A stretch of 64,000 nt of DNA from GWC2-37-13 sp964564535. GTDB taxonomy: Bacteria > Patescibacteriota > Microgenomatia > UBA1406 > GWC2-37-13. Both the position numbers and the translations under genes were made by a program. How positions within the stretch are numbered: position 1 is the stretch's first letter; every line of letters starts with the position of its first letter. The notes under the pieces were generated by a model. That model did not search any database, was not told the DNA's origin, and saw only the letters and a program-made list of their open reading frames with translations. Location: assembly GCA_964564535.1 (NCBI GenBank), contig CAZMBH010000001.1:1-64000 (forward strand). The letters are read 5' to 3'. Of the stretch, positions 25,147 through 34,574 are shown piece by piece.

Positions 25147-26026
25147 TTATTGATTTAATTTACCCCTTACTTCAGCAAATATATTTTTCCCACTTTTGTC
25201 CATATATTTTACCATTAAAGGCATTTTTTTTATAAAGTCAGGTGTTTCATTTCCTTCTCCTCTATTACACACTACTATAACTCCATTGGGTCCAAGAAAT
25301 TTATTTGCCGCCATAGCTAGTTTTTCTGCCATCTCAGGTCTTGTAGGGCCGCTTGTTACCTCTTTAAGATATAATCGGGCCTTCACCCTGAGCATTTTGT
25401 CTTATATCAAAATTTCCAAGTCTTTTTTCAAAAACCATATTTCCTAATATAAGATTTGGTTGTCCACCTAATTCATGTAATATCGCTTCTTGTATTTGTG
25501 CATCATGGAAATCACCATTTATAAATTTTCCATCACCAAAATTAGGGGGAGTATATGATTTATAAGGAAATGCTGTCTCAATATTAACTTTATCTACTCC
25601 AACAACTCTAAAGTCTATATTTTGTGATAATAAAGCGATTGAAGTATTATCAAATTGCGTTGCAACAATAGGATTTTTCATGGGCCATGTGCCGATTTCT
25701 AAAATTTTTGGGTTTGGCAAACCTAAACCATTTTCTCGTAGAAAGTGTTCCACTACAAATGCACTTCCTAATTGGCTATCCCAATGAAGTAATCTGTCAT
25801 GATGACTAACATGAGTAGATGCATCTGCATTCCAAAATTCTTTACGATCAAATTCTGCAGGGTTTTTGTAGGTTCCATTTCTTGGTTGTCCTGAAACTTC
25901 TAGACGTTGCCAGAAGTTTTCATCAACTCTAGGATGCCATTTTTCATATTGTATTAAAGGAATATGACCCCTTATTTCAGGATGAGGTTTGTTTTGTTGA
26001 TGTCGTGGTTCTTGCATGTCTATCAT
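25147..26026 (-). pseudogene. class I SAM-dependent methyltransferase-like gene split by one frameshift
   Basis: Two frames together make one protein of about 290 residues. The first part (26026 to about 25366) contains PKILEIGTWPM, a motif-I-like SAM-binding strand, and VVGVDKVN, with VFEKRLGNFDIRQ near its end. The second part (from about 25390 to 25147) continues with ARLYLKEVTSG and LGPNGVIVVCNRGEG, a methyltransferase-like beta-strand region. The frames switch in a GGCCC stretch near 25380 by one nucleotide. It may be a real lesion or an assembly error. Substrate unknown; no operon partner. Confidence 0.6.
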
Positions 26027-26149
26027 TGTTTAATTTTAACATTTGATTCAAATACTCTCATGTGATAAAGATAGGCTCAGGTTTTGCAGATGTGGGTAGA
26101 ATCTCCTGATATAGTCTTGTATTTGGTTCCAAGATTCATGGATTGTGTC

Positions 26150-26183
26150 CACACTTCGTCCCGCTCAGCGGGACTTCGCGTGA
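26150..26183. repeat. GC-rich hairpin repeat in an intergenic gap
   Basis: GTCCCGC-TCA-GCGGGAC (26158-26174) with partly complementary flanks CTTC and the CACAC/GCGTG region. It lies in the 215-nt gap between the methyltransferase remnant and a small membrane-protein gene, where I see nothing else beyond AT-rich DNA. It looks like one more dispersed palindrome. Confidence 0.55.
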
Positions 26184-26255
26184 CAAAAAATATTTAGCTC
26201 CCTATTGAAACTATTACAAAATTGTTATATCGTAGATATTATCAGTTAACAATCT

Positions 26256-26462
26256 ATGGAACATAAAATTAACCGATATATCAAAGGCCACATGATGACA
26301 ATTATCATAATTATTATTTTGAGTTTTTTATTTTTATTTTTAGGTGAATTTTTTCTTTACCGAAAAATTATGTATCTTAACCAGATTATTTCGGAAGGTT
26401 TGATGCAGATTAAAGAAGCCGCTAAGACAAGTCCGTTGCCGACTATTATTTTAAAAAGGTAA
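26256..26462 (+). CDS. small single-helix membrane protein
   Basis: A 68-residue hypothetical: a basic N terminus (KINRYIKGH), one strong membrane helix (residues about 13-33), then a short helix. No family recognised. The gene ends exactly where the convergent GH39-like gene ends, which fits a real, tightly packed gene. Moderately confident it is expressed. Confidence 0.45.
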   Translation: MEHKINRYIKGHMMTIIIIIILSFLFLFLGEFFLYRKIMYLNQIISEGLMQIKEAAKTSPLPTIILKR

Positions 26463-27875
26463 TCATTTAGCTTCCTCTAATTCTAACGCAACAATTGTAT
26501 TTGGCTCCATAATAATCGATTTTTCATTTTCAAATCTTAGTTCGCTATTTTCTGGTTTAAGGTTTAGCAAAATTTCAGTCCGACCATCTAAATATTTTTT
26601 TGTAAGTCTATAATTTGTTTTATCTAAGTTTTTAAAAACCACTGGAACTGCTTCATAGTTACGACCACTATCATCATAGTTTGTCAAAACTAAGACAATT
26701 TTTTCCTCTTTTATGCTTGCAAGAGCGCTGACATTACTTCCTTCGCCATCAATAATTAATCTATTTCCTTCCAATGAATTTAAAAGTTTTAAAGCGTTAT
26801 AACGCGGCTTTTCCGCTCCATCATGAGTTAGTATCCCCCAAGATGGCGCCAGTCCGTCTTTTATTTCAAAAAGAAATGCCAACTCAACTTCGGCATTAAG
26901 TAAGTTTCTTAATGAGGCAACCGTGTGTGCCGCCCCAATATCTGTATCGGCAATTTCATTGACGTATGAATCATACCCCCACTCGGAAATCACCTTTGGC
27001 AAATTTTGGAACCGGTTATATTTTGGCGATTCACCTAACCATTTATTGAGATTAATAACATCGTCCGTATAATCATCGGTCTTTTTAGAGTAGTGATGCC
27101 AACTGATGAAATCAATCCTTAAATTATTGGTAATAATATAATCTAGGAATTTTTGAATCCAGTTTTTATACAAAGCGGTCGTGACCGGTCCTCCTATCTT
27201 AAATTTAAAAACATTTTGCGCTTGAGCCGCTCCTTTGGCAGAATAAAAATACAAATCGCTGTAACTTTTATCTCCTCCCGTGTATCTCCACTTACCAAAG
27301 CTTTCCAGATCCGGTTCGTTCCATACTTCATAATAGATATCGGTTTTCCAAAAATCGGCCAGGGCTCCACACGGTAATACCGCATCCTTATTACTGTAAT
27401 GTTCAACGGTTTTTTGAACTAAAAAAGTCCATTCGTTCCAATTTTTAGGCTTGCCAATCAAAGATCCGTCTTCAGACATCGTTGGAGGCATATAGCCAAG
27501 GGAAAAAAACGGCTTAGCCCCGGTGTTATAAATATCACAGACGGTTTTGTCCAGTCTGGAAAAGTCAAAGATTAAATTATTTGAAGAATCTCTCGAAACC
27601 ACTTCATAGAAATCATAAATATGATCAAGTCTTATGTATTTTGGATAAAGTCCGGCAACCTGGGGGATAACGTTTTCCAACATACGAACACCGGCTTCTT
27701 CACCACCTTGAGCTAATGCCTTCCAACGGTCAGGAAACGGTCCGGTTGTTTTTGTTATATCAACAACAATATTGGCTTTTATCGCAGCCGCCCGGGAATA
27801 GGCTTGAAAAGAATAAAATATTACCGGGATTGCAATTACCAGAACTACCATGAAAATCACCAGTCTTCTAAGCAT
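26463..27875 (-). CDS. membrane-anchored glycoside hydrolase, GH39-like
   Basis: A 470-residue protein. An N-terminal membrane anchor (residues about 4-24) places the enzyme outside the membrane. The TIM-barrel part carries FPDRWKALAQGGEE, the acid/base glutamate in WNEPD (Glu187), ISWHHYS, and the probable nucleophile in SEWGYD (Glu298), the pattern of clan GH-A and closest to GH39 beta-xylosidases. A C-terminal beta-sandwich follows. Probably trims glycans at the cell surface; specificity unknown. It starts 4 nt after the EamA gene stop. Confidence 0.8.
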   Translation of the reverse strand: MLRRLVIFMVVLVIAIPVIFYSFQAYSRAAAIKANIVVDITKTTGPFPDRWKALAQGGEEAGVRMLENVIPQVAGLYPKYIRLDHIYDFYEVVSRDSSNNLIFDFSRLDKTVCDIYNTGAKPFFSLGYMPPTMSEDGSLIGKPKNWNEWTFLVQKTVEHYSNKDAVLPCGALADFWKTDIYYEVWNEPDLESFGKWRYTGGDKSYSDLYFYSAKGAAQAQNVFKFKIGGPVTTALYKNWIQKFLDYIITNNLRIDFISWHHYSKKTDDYTDDVINLNKWLGESPKYNRFQNLPKVISEWGYDSYVNEIADTDIGAAHTVASLRNLLNAEVELAFLFEIKDGLAPSWGILTHDGAEKPRYNALKLLNSLEGNRLIIDGEGSNVSALASIKEEKIVLVLTNYDDSGRNYEAVPVVFKNLDKTNYRLTKKYLDGRTEILLNLKPENSELRFENEKSIIMEPNTIVALELEEAK

Positions 27876-27879
27876 ATTA

Positions 27880-28755
27880 TTATTCTAACTTATTCATCTG
27901 GATTACGCTAAATAAAATCAAAATTCCACCAAGAGTTTCTTTTAAAGATGGAATTTCCCAGTAAAATACTAATCCTATTAACACAGCAAAAAACATTTCA
28001 AGGGTCAAAATATTACTGGCAATCGACGTTTTCACATGTTCAAAACCATAGTTTGTAAAAAATATCATTAGAACATTTGCTAACCCCGACAGTAAAATAA
28101 CTAAAAAAATGCTCCAATTCCAATTGCTAATTGGCAAACCTTCTTGAACTAATAATGAAGCAATTAATATAAAAATAAGGGCAAAGAATAATTGGATTTG
28201 GGTTATTTCAATATTGTTCAATAACTTTGTTTGATATTTTCTAAAAACGATACTTAATGAAGCAAAGATACACGACATTAACGCTAACAGTTCTCCCTGA
28301 CCAAAAGAAAAATCCGAAAAACTATTTATTGAAATAATAACTACACCAATAAAAGACAAAGCAATATAAAATATTTTTTGAGTTGTTACTTTTTCTTTTA
28401 ATATCAAAAAACCAAGTACTGCAGTCATAGGGAGGGAGCCGATGAAAGCAACTGTGCTTATTTTGGTCATTAAAACTGCCTTATTAAACAAAGCGGCTCC
28501 CAGCAAATAATAGGCAGCCGCCCTGAATATTAGTAAAAGCCATTCTTTTGTGCTAATTTTTTTGAGTTTTGAAAAATCAAAGTTTTTTCCAAATATCAAA
28601 AACCCTATGATTAAACCGGCAAAAATACGAAGGTATAGCTGTTGGAAAAACCCAAAACTGACAGATAAATATCTGGTAAAAAAACCAAAAGAAGCATACG
28701 TAAAAGCCAAACCGATTAAAGCCATGATACCTTTTTGTTTATTTGAGAAGTTCAT
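27880..28755 (-). CDS. EamA/DMT-family transporter, copy 1
   Basis: A 291-residue, ten-helix drug/metabolite transporter made of two EamA halves; the first half ends with FIGSLPMTAVLGFLILKEKV and the second with SIASNILTLEMFFAVLIGLVFYWE, the conserved fourth-helix regions. The substrate cannot be told from sequence. It follows a hydroxyacid dehydrogenase by 5 nt and precedes the GH39-like gene by 4 nt: part of a four-gene minus-strand operon. Confidence 0.85.
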   Translation of the reverse strand: MNFSNKQKGIMALIGLAFTYASFGFFTRYLSVSFGFFQQLYLRIFAGLIIGFLIFGKNFDFSKLKKISTKEWLLLIFRAAAYYLLGAALFNKAVLMTKISTVAFIGSLPMTAVLGFLILKEKVTTQKIFYIALSFIGVVIISINSFSDFSFGQGELLALMSCIFASLSIVFRKYQTKLLNNIEITQIQLFFALIFILIASLLVQEGLPISNWNWSIFLVILLSGLANVLMIFFTNYGFEHVKTSIASNILTLEMFFAVLIGLVFYWEIPSLKETLGGILILFSVIQMNKLE

Positions 28756-28760
28756 CAGAA

Positions 28761-29672
28761 TTATGGAATAATATTAATTGGGTGTCCTTCTATAATATTT
28801 TTAATATTGTTTACGACTATTTCCGACAGCCTATATTCCGATTCTTCCGTATTAAATCCTATATGAGGTGTTAATGTAACATTCGAAAGTTTAAAAAAAA
28901 GACTGTCTTTATTAATTGGCTGATTTAAAAAAACATCAAGTCCGGCTGAAAAAACTTTGCCCGATTTTAAATTTTTTATAAGGAACTCTTCGTCTATTAT
29001 CGCACCTCTTCCGGTATTAACAATTGCCACACCCTTTTTCATTAGATCAAACTCTTTTTGACCAATCATTCCTTTGGTTTTTTCTGTTAATGGTGCATTG
29101 ATTGAAATAAAATCACTTTTTTTTAGTAATTTTTCAAAATCTTTTGTTGAAGATTGAGTATTTATATATAGAATTTTCATATTAAAACCTTTTTCTGCTA
29201 TTTCAGCTATTCTTTTACCAATAGATCCAAAACCAATTATCCCTAAAGTTTTTCTTTTTAATTCCTTCCCTTTAAATTTCATTGGATCCCACTTACCATT
29301 TACCATTTCTCTTTCTGCCTCAGATGCCATTCTGATGGAATGAAGCAACAAACCGAAAGTATGTTCTGCCACGGCCTCTGAGCTATAACCTGGTGAATTA
29401 GATATAAGAATATTTCTTTTTCTGGCTTCATTTAAATCAATCCATTCATATCCTGTTGCAGCAACACATATCATTTTTAATTTTGAAGCAGAGGCAATAA
29501 CATTGCCTGGCATCTTATACCAGTTGTCGATGACAATTTCAGCATCTTTAATCCTTTCAATACCCTCTTTTTCGTCTGGAACATCATTATAAATAACGAC
29601 TTCTCCAAATTTTTTTAATTTTTGAAGATGTTCAGGATAAATTATAACCTTATCAACACTTACTATTTTCAT
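28761..29672 (-). CDS. D-2-hydroxyacid dehydrogenase
   Basis: A 303-residue NAD-dependent dehydrogenase: CVAATGYEWIDLNEARKR, the nucleotide-binding TLGIIGFGSIGKRIAEI (about 142), the catalytic arginine in NTGRGAIIDEE, the glutamate region and the histidine in TPHIGFNTEESE. It has the catalytic domain only, like glycerate or formate-type dehydrogenases. It lies between two EamA transporters and overlaps the upstream one by 4 nt, suggesting one pathway for a small organic acid (inference). Confidence 0.85.
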   Translation of the reverse strand: MKIVSVDKVIIYPEHLQKLKKFGEVVIYNDVPDEKEGIERIKDAEIVIDNWYKMPGNVIASASKLKMICVAATGYEWIDLNEARKRNILISNSPGYSSEAVAEHTFGLLLHSIRMASEAEREMVNGKWDPMKFKGKELKRKTLGIIGFGSIGKRIAEIAEKGFNMKILYINTQSSTKDFEKLLKKSDFISINAPLTEKTKGMIGQKEFDLMKKGVAIVNTGRGAIIDEEFLIKNLKSGKVFSAGLDVFLNQPINKDSLFFKLSNVTLTPHIGFNTEESEYRLSEIVVNNIKNIIEGHPINIIP

Positions 29673-30541
29673 AATTTATTTTTTTTAAAATTCAGATGAG
29701 CAATAACTATGGCAAAAGTTATCAGCCCTCCTCCAATCAATTCATTTAAAGTCGGAATTTCCTTAGAAAATAAATATCCAAAAATTGAAGCAAATAATAA
29801 TTCTGAGGATAAAATGATTGTCCCTAAATTTAAATCGAAATTATTAAAACCAATAAGCATTAAATAGTTATTAACCATTAATAAAAATCCAAATAAAAGA
29901 CCTACAGAAAAAATGAGGGGGGAAATATGAGGTACTGAAAATGTTTTTGTATAAAACATTAAAATTGAGGAAACAATTATTGTCCCCATCATCTGGATGG
30001 ACACTAAAAAAAATTTGTCAACTTTACCGCCTAAATGTTTTTTAAATGTATTGCTTAATGCGTCCGCAAAACCGCTCAAGATTCCAAAAACCAACCCAAC
30101 ATTAATGTTTATTAACGAAAAAGGGGTTGTAAAATAATACAAAGCTAATATTGAGCTAATAATTGCTAAGCTTTTTTTAACAGTTAATTTTTCTTTGAAA
30201 AATAAAATCCCAGATATCAATGAAAATAATATTGATCCAAGAAAGAGGGATGCAACGGCTAATATAATTTTTGTTTTCAAAATCGATAGGGTATAAAAAA
30301 TAATTGTCAATGGTAATGAAATTGAAAACAATAGCAAATTTATTGTAGAGATACTCTTAAAAGATACTTTTCTTTTAAAGATGATAATTATCATAAAAGC
30401 AAAAATAAATCCTACGACACTTCTAAAAAATATTTGTTGATAGTTGGTTAATTCACTATTGAGAAGTCTCACAAAAATTCCAAACATTCCAAAAAGAAAT
30501 CCTGCAGATAAAAGTGATAAAAATCCTTTAGTTTTATTCAT
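29669..30541 (-). CDS. EamA/DMT-family transporter, copy 2
   Basis: A 290-residue ten-helix transporter, the first gene of the operon. It shares the two-half plan with the other copy (FFRSVVGFIFAFM; LGTIILSSELLFASIFGYLFSKE) but is clearly diverged, so the two probably pair as different transporters rather than being a recent duplication. Divergent from the Xaa-Pro peptidase gene across 29 nt. Confidence 0.83.
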   Translation of the reverse strand: MNKTKGFLSLLSAGFLFGMFGIFVRLLNSELTNYQQIFFRSVVGFIFAFMIIIIFKRKVSFKSISTINLLLFSISLPLTIIFYTLSILKTKIILAVASLFLGSILFSLISGILFFKEKLTVKKSLAIISSILALYYFTTPFSLININVGLVFGILSGFADALSNTFKKHLGGKVDKFFLVSIQMMGTIIVSSILMFYTKTFSVPHISPLIFSVGLLFGFLLMVNNYLMLIGFNNFDLNLGTIILSSELLFASIFGYLFSKEIPTLNELIGGGLITFAIVIAHLNFKKNKL

Positions 30542-30570
30542 TAATAATAAATTATATATAATTACCTTCT

Positions 30571-31680
30571 ATGCTACAACAAAGGGTAGAGAAGTTAAGG
30601 CAAATATTACAAGAAAAAAATCTTGATGGGTTTTTAATTTCAAATTTTTACAACATCCTTTATCTCACTGGGTTTAAAACATTGACTGATAATGAAAGGG
30701 AAGGATGGAGCTTAGTAACAGCTAAAAATGTTTATTTATTTACAGATTCAAGATATTTGTCTCTGGATTCCCGCCTTCGCGGGAATGACAGTATAAAATA
30801 TAAACTAATAACTCCAGACAATGGATTAATAAAACACCTTGCTGAAATTGTTGAAGACGAAAAAATTCAAAAAATAGGATTTGAGGGCGATGATCTGAAA
30901 GTAGGTGAATTAAATAAAATAAAAGAATTTTCAACTAATGTCGAACTCGTTTCCCTTGAAAAAACTATTATTAAAATCCGGGAAATAAAAGATGAGGGAG
31001 AGATTTCCAACTTAAGAAGGGCCTGCAAAATCGCAGACAACTGTCTTGAAGAAATTATTAAGACGATCAAAATTGGAACATCAGAAAAAGAAATCGCTTT
31101 TAAAATTGAACTCTGGTTAAAAGAAAAAAATCACGACCTATCTTTCTACCCAATTGTTGCAATAGACAAAAATTCTGCCGTTCCCCATTATGATACAAGG
31201 AATGGAAATAATGAAAAAGTTAAGAAAAATTCTATTATCTTAATTGATTACGGAGCCAAATTCCGGGATTACCATTCTGATACGACCAGAATGATTTTTA
31301 CAGGAACGCCAACCAGTGAAATGGCAAATACCTATAACAGTCTTCTCGACGCCCAGGAAAAAACTATTAAACAGTTAGAGGTTGATAATAACCCTGTTTC
31401 TGTTGACCAATACTGCCGCAAGCTTATTTCTGACAAAGAACTTCCTATTTACCAACACTCAACCGGCCATGGAGTCGGCCTGCAAATCCACGAATATCCA
31501 AAGATCTCTTTTACTTCAACTGACGTATTACTTCCTAATCAAATTGTAACGGTTGAACCGGGAGTTTATCTTGAAAATAAATGGGGGATGAGGATAGAAG
31601 ACACGATTTTGATAAAGGAAAATAAAGAAGTTGAAATCTTAACTAAATTCAGCAAGAAAATACTTATTCATTCATTTTAA
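30571..31680 (+). CDS. Xaa-Pro aminopeptidase (M24 family)
   Basis: A 369-residue metallopeptidase. The creatinase-like N domain is about 1-130; the pita-bread domain holds the metal ligands: IDYGAKFRDYHSDTTR (two aspartates), STGHGVGLQIHE (histidine), TVEPGVYLE and MRIEDTIL (two glutamates). It cleaves N-terminal residues before proline. Residues about 66-73 (LDSRLRGND) come from a REP-like palindrome at 30763-30790 inserted in frame into the non-catalytic domain. TATAAT at 30557-30562 precedes the ATG by 8 nt. Confidence 0.93.
   Translation: MLQQRVEKLRQILQEKNLDGFLISNFYNILYLTGFKTLTDNEREGWSLVTAKNVYLFTDSRYLSLDSRLRGNDSIKYKLITPDNGLIKHLAEIVEDEKIQKIGFEGDDLKVGELNKIKEFSTNVELVSLEKTIIKIREIKDEGEISNLRRACKIADNCLEEIIKTIKIGTSEKEIAFKIELWLKEKNHDLSFYPIVAIDKNSAVPHYDTRNGNNEKVKKNSIILIDYGAKFRDYHSDTTRMIFTGTPTSEMANTYNSLLDAQEKTIKQLEVDNNPVSVDQYCRKLISDKELPIYQHSTGHGVGLQIHEYPKISFTSTDVLLPNQIVTVEPGVYLENKWGMRIEDTILIKENKEVEILTKFSKKILIHSF
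30763..30790. repeat. REP-like 28-bp palindrome within a coding region
   Basis: The unit runs CTGGATTCCCGC, a short centre, then GCGGGAATGACA. Related copies: 34470-34497, 34538-34565, 44222-44249 and 45651-45676. Here it is translated as part of the Xaa-Pro peptidase. Confidence 0.8.
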
Positions 31681-33814
31681 GCTCTTCTTTAAGTTCCATT
31701 GTTTTTTCCGCTTCTTTTTTCTTGGGTTTTAGTACTTCGACTTCTTCAACCTTAGCCTTAAGTCTTTCGGTTACTTCTTTTTCCCGATCTAACAAATCTT
31801 TAACGGTTCTGGCTGCCTCAATTTTTGCTTTAAGATAGGTCACTAATTGGTCTCCAGAAAGATTATTAACTAAAAATATCGGTAAAATAAAACCAATTTC
31901 ATCAAGTGCCTGAGCTTTTAACTCTTTATCATCTGACAGCAATTTATTTAGCGTGTTTGTAATCAAAACAATATCACCTTCCACCCATTCACCACGGGAG
32001 CGGATATTTTCCGTCTTTGGGATTTCCCCTTTTTCATAGGCATTAGTCCACATTTTTTTTACCTGTTCGTATTCATCAAGGGTTACTGCCGGGGAAACCG
32101 TAATCTTTTCTTCAATATTTTTCTTGACCTCCGGAACCGTTTTGTCCGTTACCTCAACCTTTGGTAATGTCGGTAAAGTCTTTATAATATTCTCTTTTTC
32201 GGCAATATTAATTCTCGAAACGACAAATGATTGTATAAACCGATGAGCAATCGGGTCAGATTTTGAAGCTCTATTGGAAAGTTCGCTCCTTATATTCATA
32301 TATTTTTGTCTTTCTGCTGGTGTTGATGCTTGAATTGGATTTTTCAAATAATTAATATTTTTGTTTACGGTTTCATTCACTGTTTTGTTGGTCTCAAAAT
32401 GAGCAACATCGGTAATTTTAGAGGCCTTTATGTTAAGCGATTGGGTAATTTCTTCCGTTTTGGCTTTTTTAATTTCCTCAATTGTTTCTATCCTTGTTTT
32501 AATCGTTGCCCCTATTTCCCTGGGTATTTTCATTTCAACCCCGACATTTGAGCTAAGATTGGCGGGAACCGGAGTAGGTTGGGGAGAAGGCCCATTTGGA
32601 TGGCCGGGATTCAGATTCGACAACATCATGTTTTTAATAGCGTTTATTCCGTCACAACAGTAGTCTCTAAAAGTCCGCAACAGCCACCAAGGAAATATTG
32701 TTACTGCCCATAACATTATTAATGTAATAATATATTCAACATAGGTATCAATATAATTTCCATTATTAATTGCTGATAATTTTTGCGCTGGCCCTCCGTA
32801 GAGAATATTAATTGCGGTGGGATAAATATATCCGGCTAATGTATTGGTTCTGGAAAAATCAAAAACAAACGGTATCCCAAATTTCCAGATACTTGCTAAT
32901 CCTCCAAGAAATAATGCCAGTAACGGCCCATAAAAAACCCACTGAAAAAATACGCCAATCCAAATCATTCCAACATTTTTTATAGCAGCAAAAGATAAAA
33001 GAATTGCTAAAAACGGTGATACAAAAAGTAAAAACCATAAAATTATTTTTCTCAATAAAAGCATGCCTCCCATGAAATAATAGCTCCAATTGGTTAGCTT
33101 CAAAAGCAGCATTTCCGACTTAGCCGCTTCCTGAACTCTGACATTTAGATCACGACATCCAATAAAGTCCACATAGTTTTTTTCCTGGCTGACTGACGAA
33201 AAATAAATATTAAAGAGATCTTTTCCTCCCAAATTTTCTATAAAGAATTTCATCATTACTTCAGACAGTTGAACAACCGTTATGACAATTGTTGCTGAAA
33301 AAGCTATATAAAAGATTGACATTAGGATTTTTGTGATTCCTGGCCAAAGTTTAATTCCCGTTTCAAAATTAGTTTTTTGTCCAATGATTATCCCTAAGCC
33401 TAGAAGGGCGGCTGTTAATATCACTAAAAAATAACTCATGTTCCGGGCGGTTGACCAAACCCTTGTCAATACAGGATGATTATCAATAGCGGAATGAGTG
33501 GTCACCCAATAAATAAACTGCCGAGCACGATCGTTAGATTTACCCTGCGCGGTTACTTCCACGTCTTCAATCCAATAGTGATATTTCCCCGGTTCCGTCT
33601 TGAATTTCGCATAATCAACGATACATTCTTCTCCCTTGCCCTGAGCTTGGTAAACAGCATCAAGTTCGGCAAAACAAACACCCCTTTGCCCATTCACATC
33701 CGGACATGGCAAAGGAACTTCTTCTGTCTGAGCAAAAACATAATTAAAACTTACTAAAAATAAAAAGCTTACGAGGACAATTAAAAAATATTTTCCCCAA
33801 CTGATTTTGTTCAT
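31664..33814 (-). CDS. VirB6/TrbL-like polytopic membrane protein
   Basis: A 716-residue protein: a signal peptide (about 1-28), a Cys-containing extracellular segment, about seven to eight membrane helices between residues 125 and 395, then a long hydrophilic, partly coiled-coil tail with the final stretch KEVTERLKAKVEEVEV. The membrane layout fits the VirB6/TrbL inner-membrane component of type IV secretion systems. It overlaps the cohesin-like gene by 4 nt. VirB4, PrgI-like and VirD4-like genes are elsewhere in the window. Assignment by topology only. Confidence 0.55.
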   Translation of the reverse strand: MNKISWGKYFLIVLVSFLFLVSFNYVFAQTEEVPLPCPDVNGQRGVCFAELDAVYQAQGKGEECIVDYAKFKTEPGKYHYWIEDVEVTAQGKSNDRARQFIYWVTTHSAIDNHPVLTRVWSTARNMSYFLVILTAALLGLGIIIGQKTNFETGIKLWPGITKILMSIFYIAFSATIVITVVQLSEVMMKFFIENLGGKDLFNIYFSSVSQEKNYVDFIGCRDLNVRVQEAAKSEMLLLKLTNWSYYFMGGMLLLRKIILWFLLFVSPFLAILLSFAAIKNVGMIWIGVFFQWVFYGPLLALFLGGLASIWKFGIPFVFDFSRTNTLAGYIYPTAINILYGGPAQKLSAINNGNYIDTYVEYIITLIMLWAVTIFPWWLLRTFRDYCCDGINAIKNMMLSNLNPGHPNGPSPQPTPVPANLSSNVGVEMKIPREIGATIKTRIETIEEIKKAKTEEITQSLNIKASKITDVAHFETNKTVNETVNKNINYLKNPIQASTPAERQKYMNIRSELSNRASKSDPIAHRFIQSFVVSRINIAEKENIIKTLPTLPKVEVTDKTVPEVKKNIEEKITVSPAVTLDEYEQVKKMWTNAYEKGEIPKTENIRSRGEWVEGDIVLITNTLNKLLSDDKELKAQALDEIGFILPIFLVNNLSGDQLVTYLKAKIEAARTVKDLLDREKEVTERLKAKVEEVEVLKPKKKEAEKTMELKEELKMNE

Positions 33815-34395
33815 ATTTTTTTAAAGATTAAGAATCCACCAGTAGCCAAAATAAAAAAGAAAGCAGCTAAAACAACACCCTTTGCCGTTGGTTCCGTTCC
33901 CCCTGTATTTGGCAATGCCGTCGGGGCAGCTGGAGGAGTTGTTGGTGAACCTGGTGCCGAAGTTGGTCCGGGAGTTGGGGTTGTTTCAACTGGATTATAT
34001 AGAGCACATAGCTGAGTTGAGCCTGCCTGGGTGGCTATTAATTTAAATGTTATATAGGCATATGCTCCTGATCCGGAGTAGGGAGTGGTTGATGAGCCAT
34101 TAATAATCAGTTTTCCACCATCTTGAGTGGTAGAAGACACTGTTGTAAAAGTATTTCCCGGGGAAGTGGAGATATATTGGAGATACACTGTATCATAGGT
34201 CATTCCTATTGAAGTTGAGGATAACGATTTTCCTTCCGTGTCAATATTAATTGTAAATTTTACCTCTTGACCGCTGGTTAATTGACCAGTAGGAGCAATC
34301 AGATCAAAAGTTGTTGCCAACACAGAAGAGGGAATAAATACCAAGCTTAATAAAAAAATGAATGTTACCAATAATTTCTTCATGTATATATTCAT
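33811..34395 (-). CDS. secreted cohesin-fold protein with LPxTG-like C terminus
   Basis: A product of about 194 residues: signal peptide ending near SSVLA, a cohesin-like beta-sandwich (FDLIAPTGQLTSGQEVKFTI, then LIINGSSTTPYSGSGAYAYITFKL), a Pro/Thr linker, and LPNTG followed by a membrane helix and KKI tail, the layout of a sortase-sorted protein. No sortase is in the window. The start at 34395 is preferred because GGAGA lies 6 nt before it, a rare Shine-Dalgarno site here. It is translationally coupled to the VirB6-like gene. Confidence 0.7.
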   Translation of the reverse strand: MNIYMKKLLVTFIFLLSLVFIPSSVLATTFDLIAPTGQLTSGQEVKFTINIDTEGKSLSSTSIGMTYDTVYLQYISTSPGNTFTTVSSTTQDGGKLIINGSSTTPYSGSGAYAYITFKLIATQAGSTQLCALYNPVETTPTPGPTSAPGSPTTPPAAPTALPNTGGTEPTAKGVVLAAFFFILATGGFLIFKKI

Positions 34396-34469
34396 ATATT
34401 CTCCAATCTTCATCATACTTGAAATGGTTACCTTTTTTCAATATTAAATAAAGCACGAGCATAACAAGA

Positions 34470-34565
34470 TGTCATTCCCGCGCAGGCGGGAATCCAGACT
34501 AAAATCACCTTATTTGTTTTTATAATGTAATTGTCGACTGGATCCCCGTCTTCACGGGGATGACA
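34470..34565. repeat. REPIN-like pair of inverted palindromes
   Basis: Two 28-bp REP-like units in opposite orientation: 34470-34497 (TGTCATTCCCGC ... GGGAATCCAG) and 34538-34565 (CTGGATCCCCG ... GGGGATGACA), 40 nt apart. Paired inverted REPs are the mobile form known as REPINs. They fill the 158-nt gap between the SpoIID and cohesin-like genes. Confidence 0.8.
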
Positions 34566-34574
34566 ACATACCTG

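Noticed and set aside
25366..25395. Programmed frameshift in the methyltransferase gene
   Set aside because: No slippery heptamer or convincing stimulatory structure at the switch; a lesion or read error is simpler.
34470..34565. CRISPR repeat-spacer unit
   Set aside because: Only two palindromes in opposite orientation, no regular array and no cas genes in the window.
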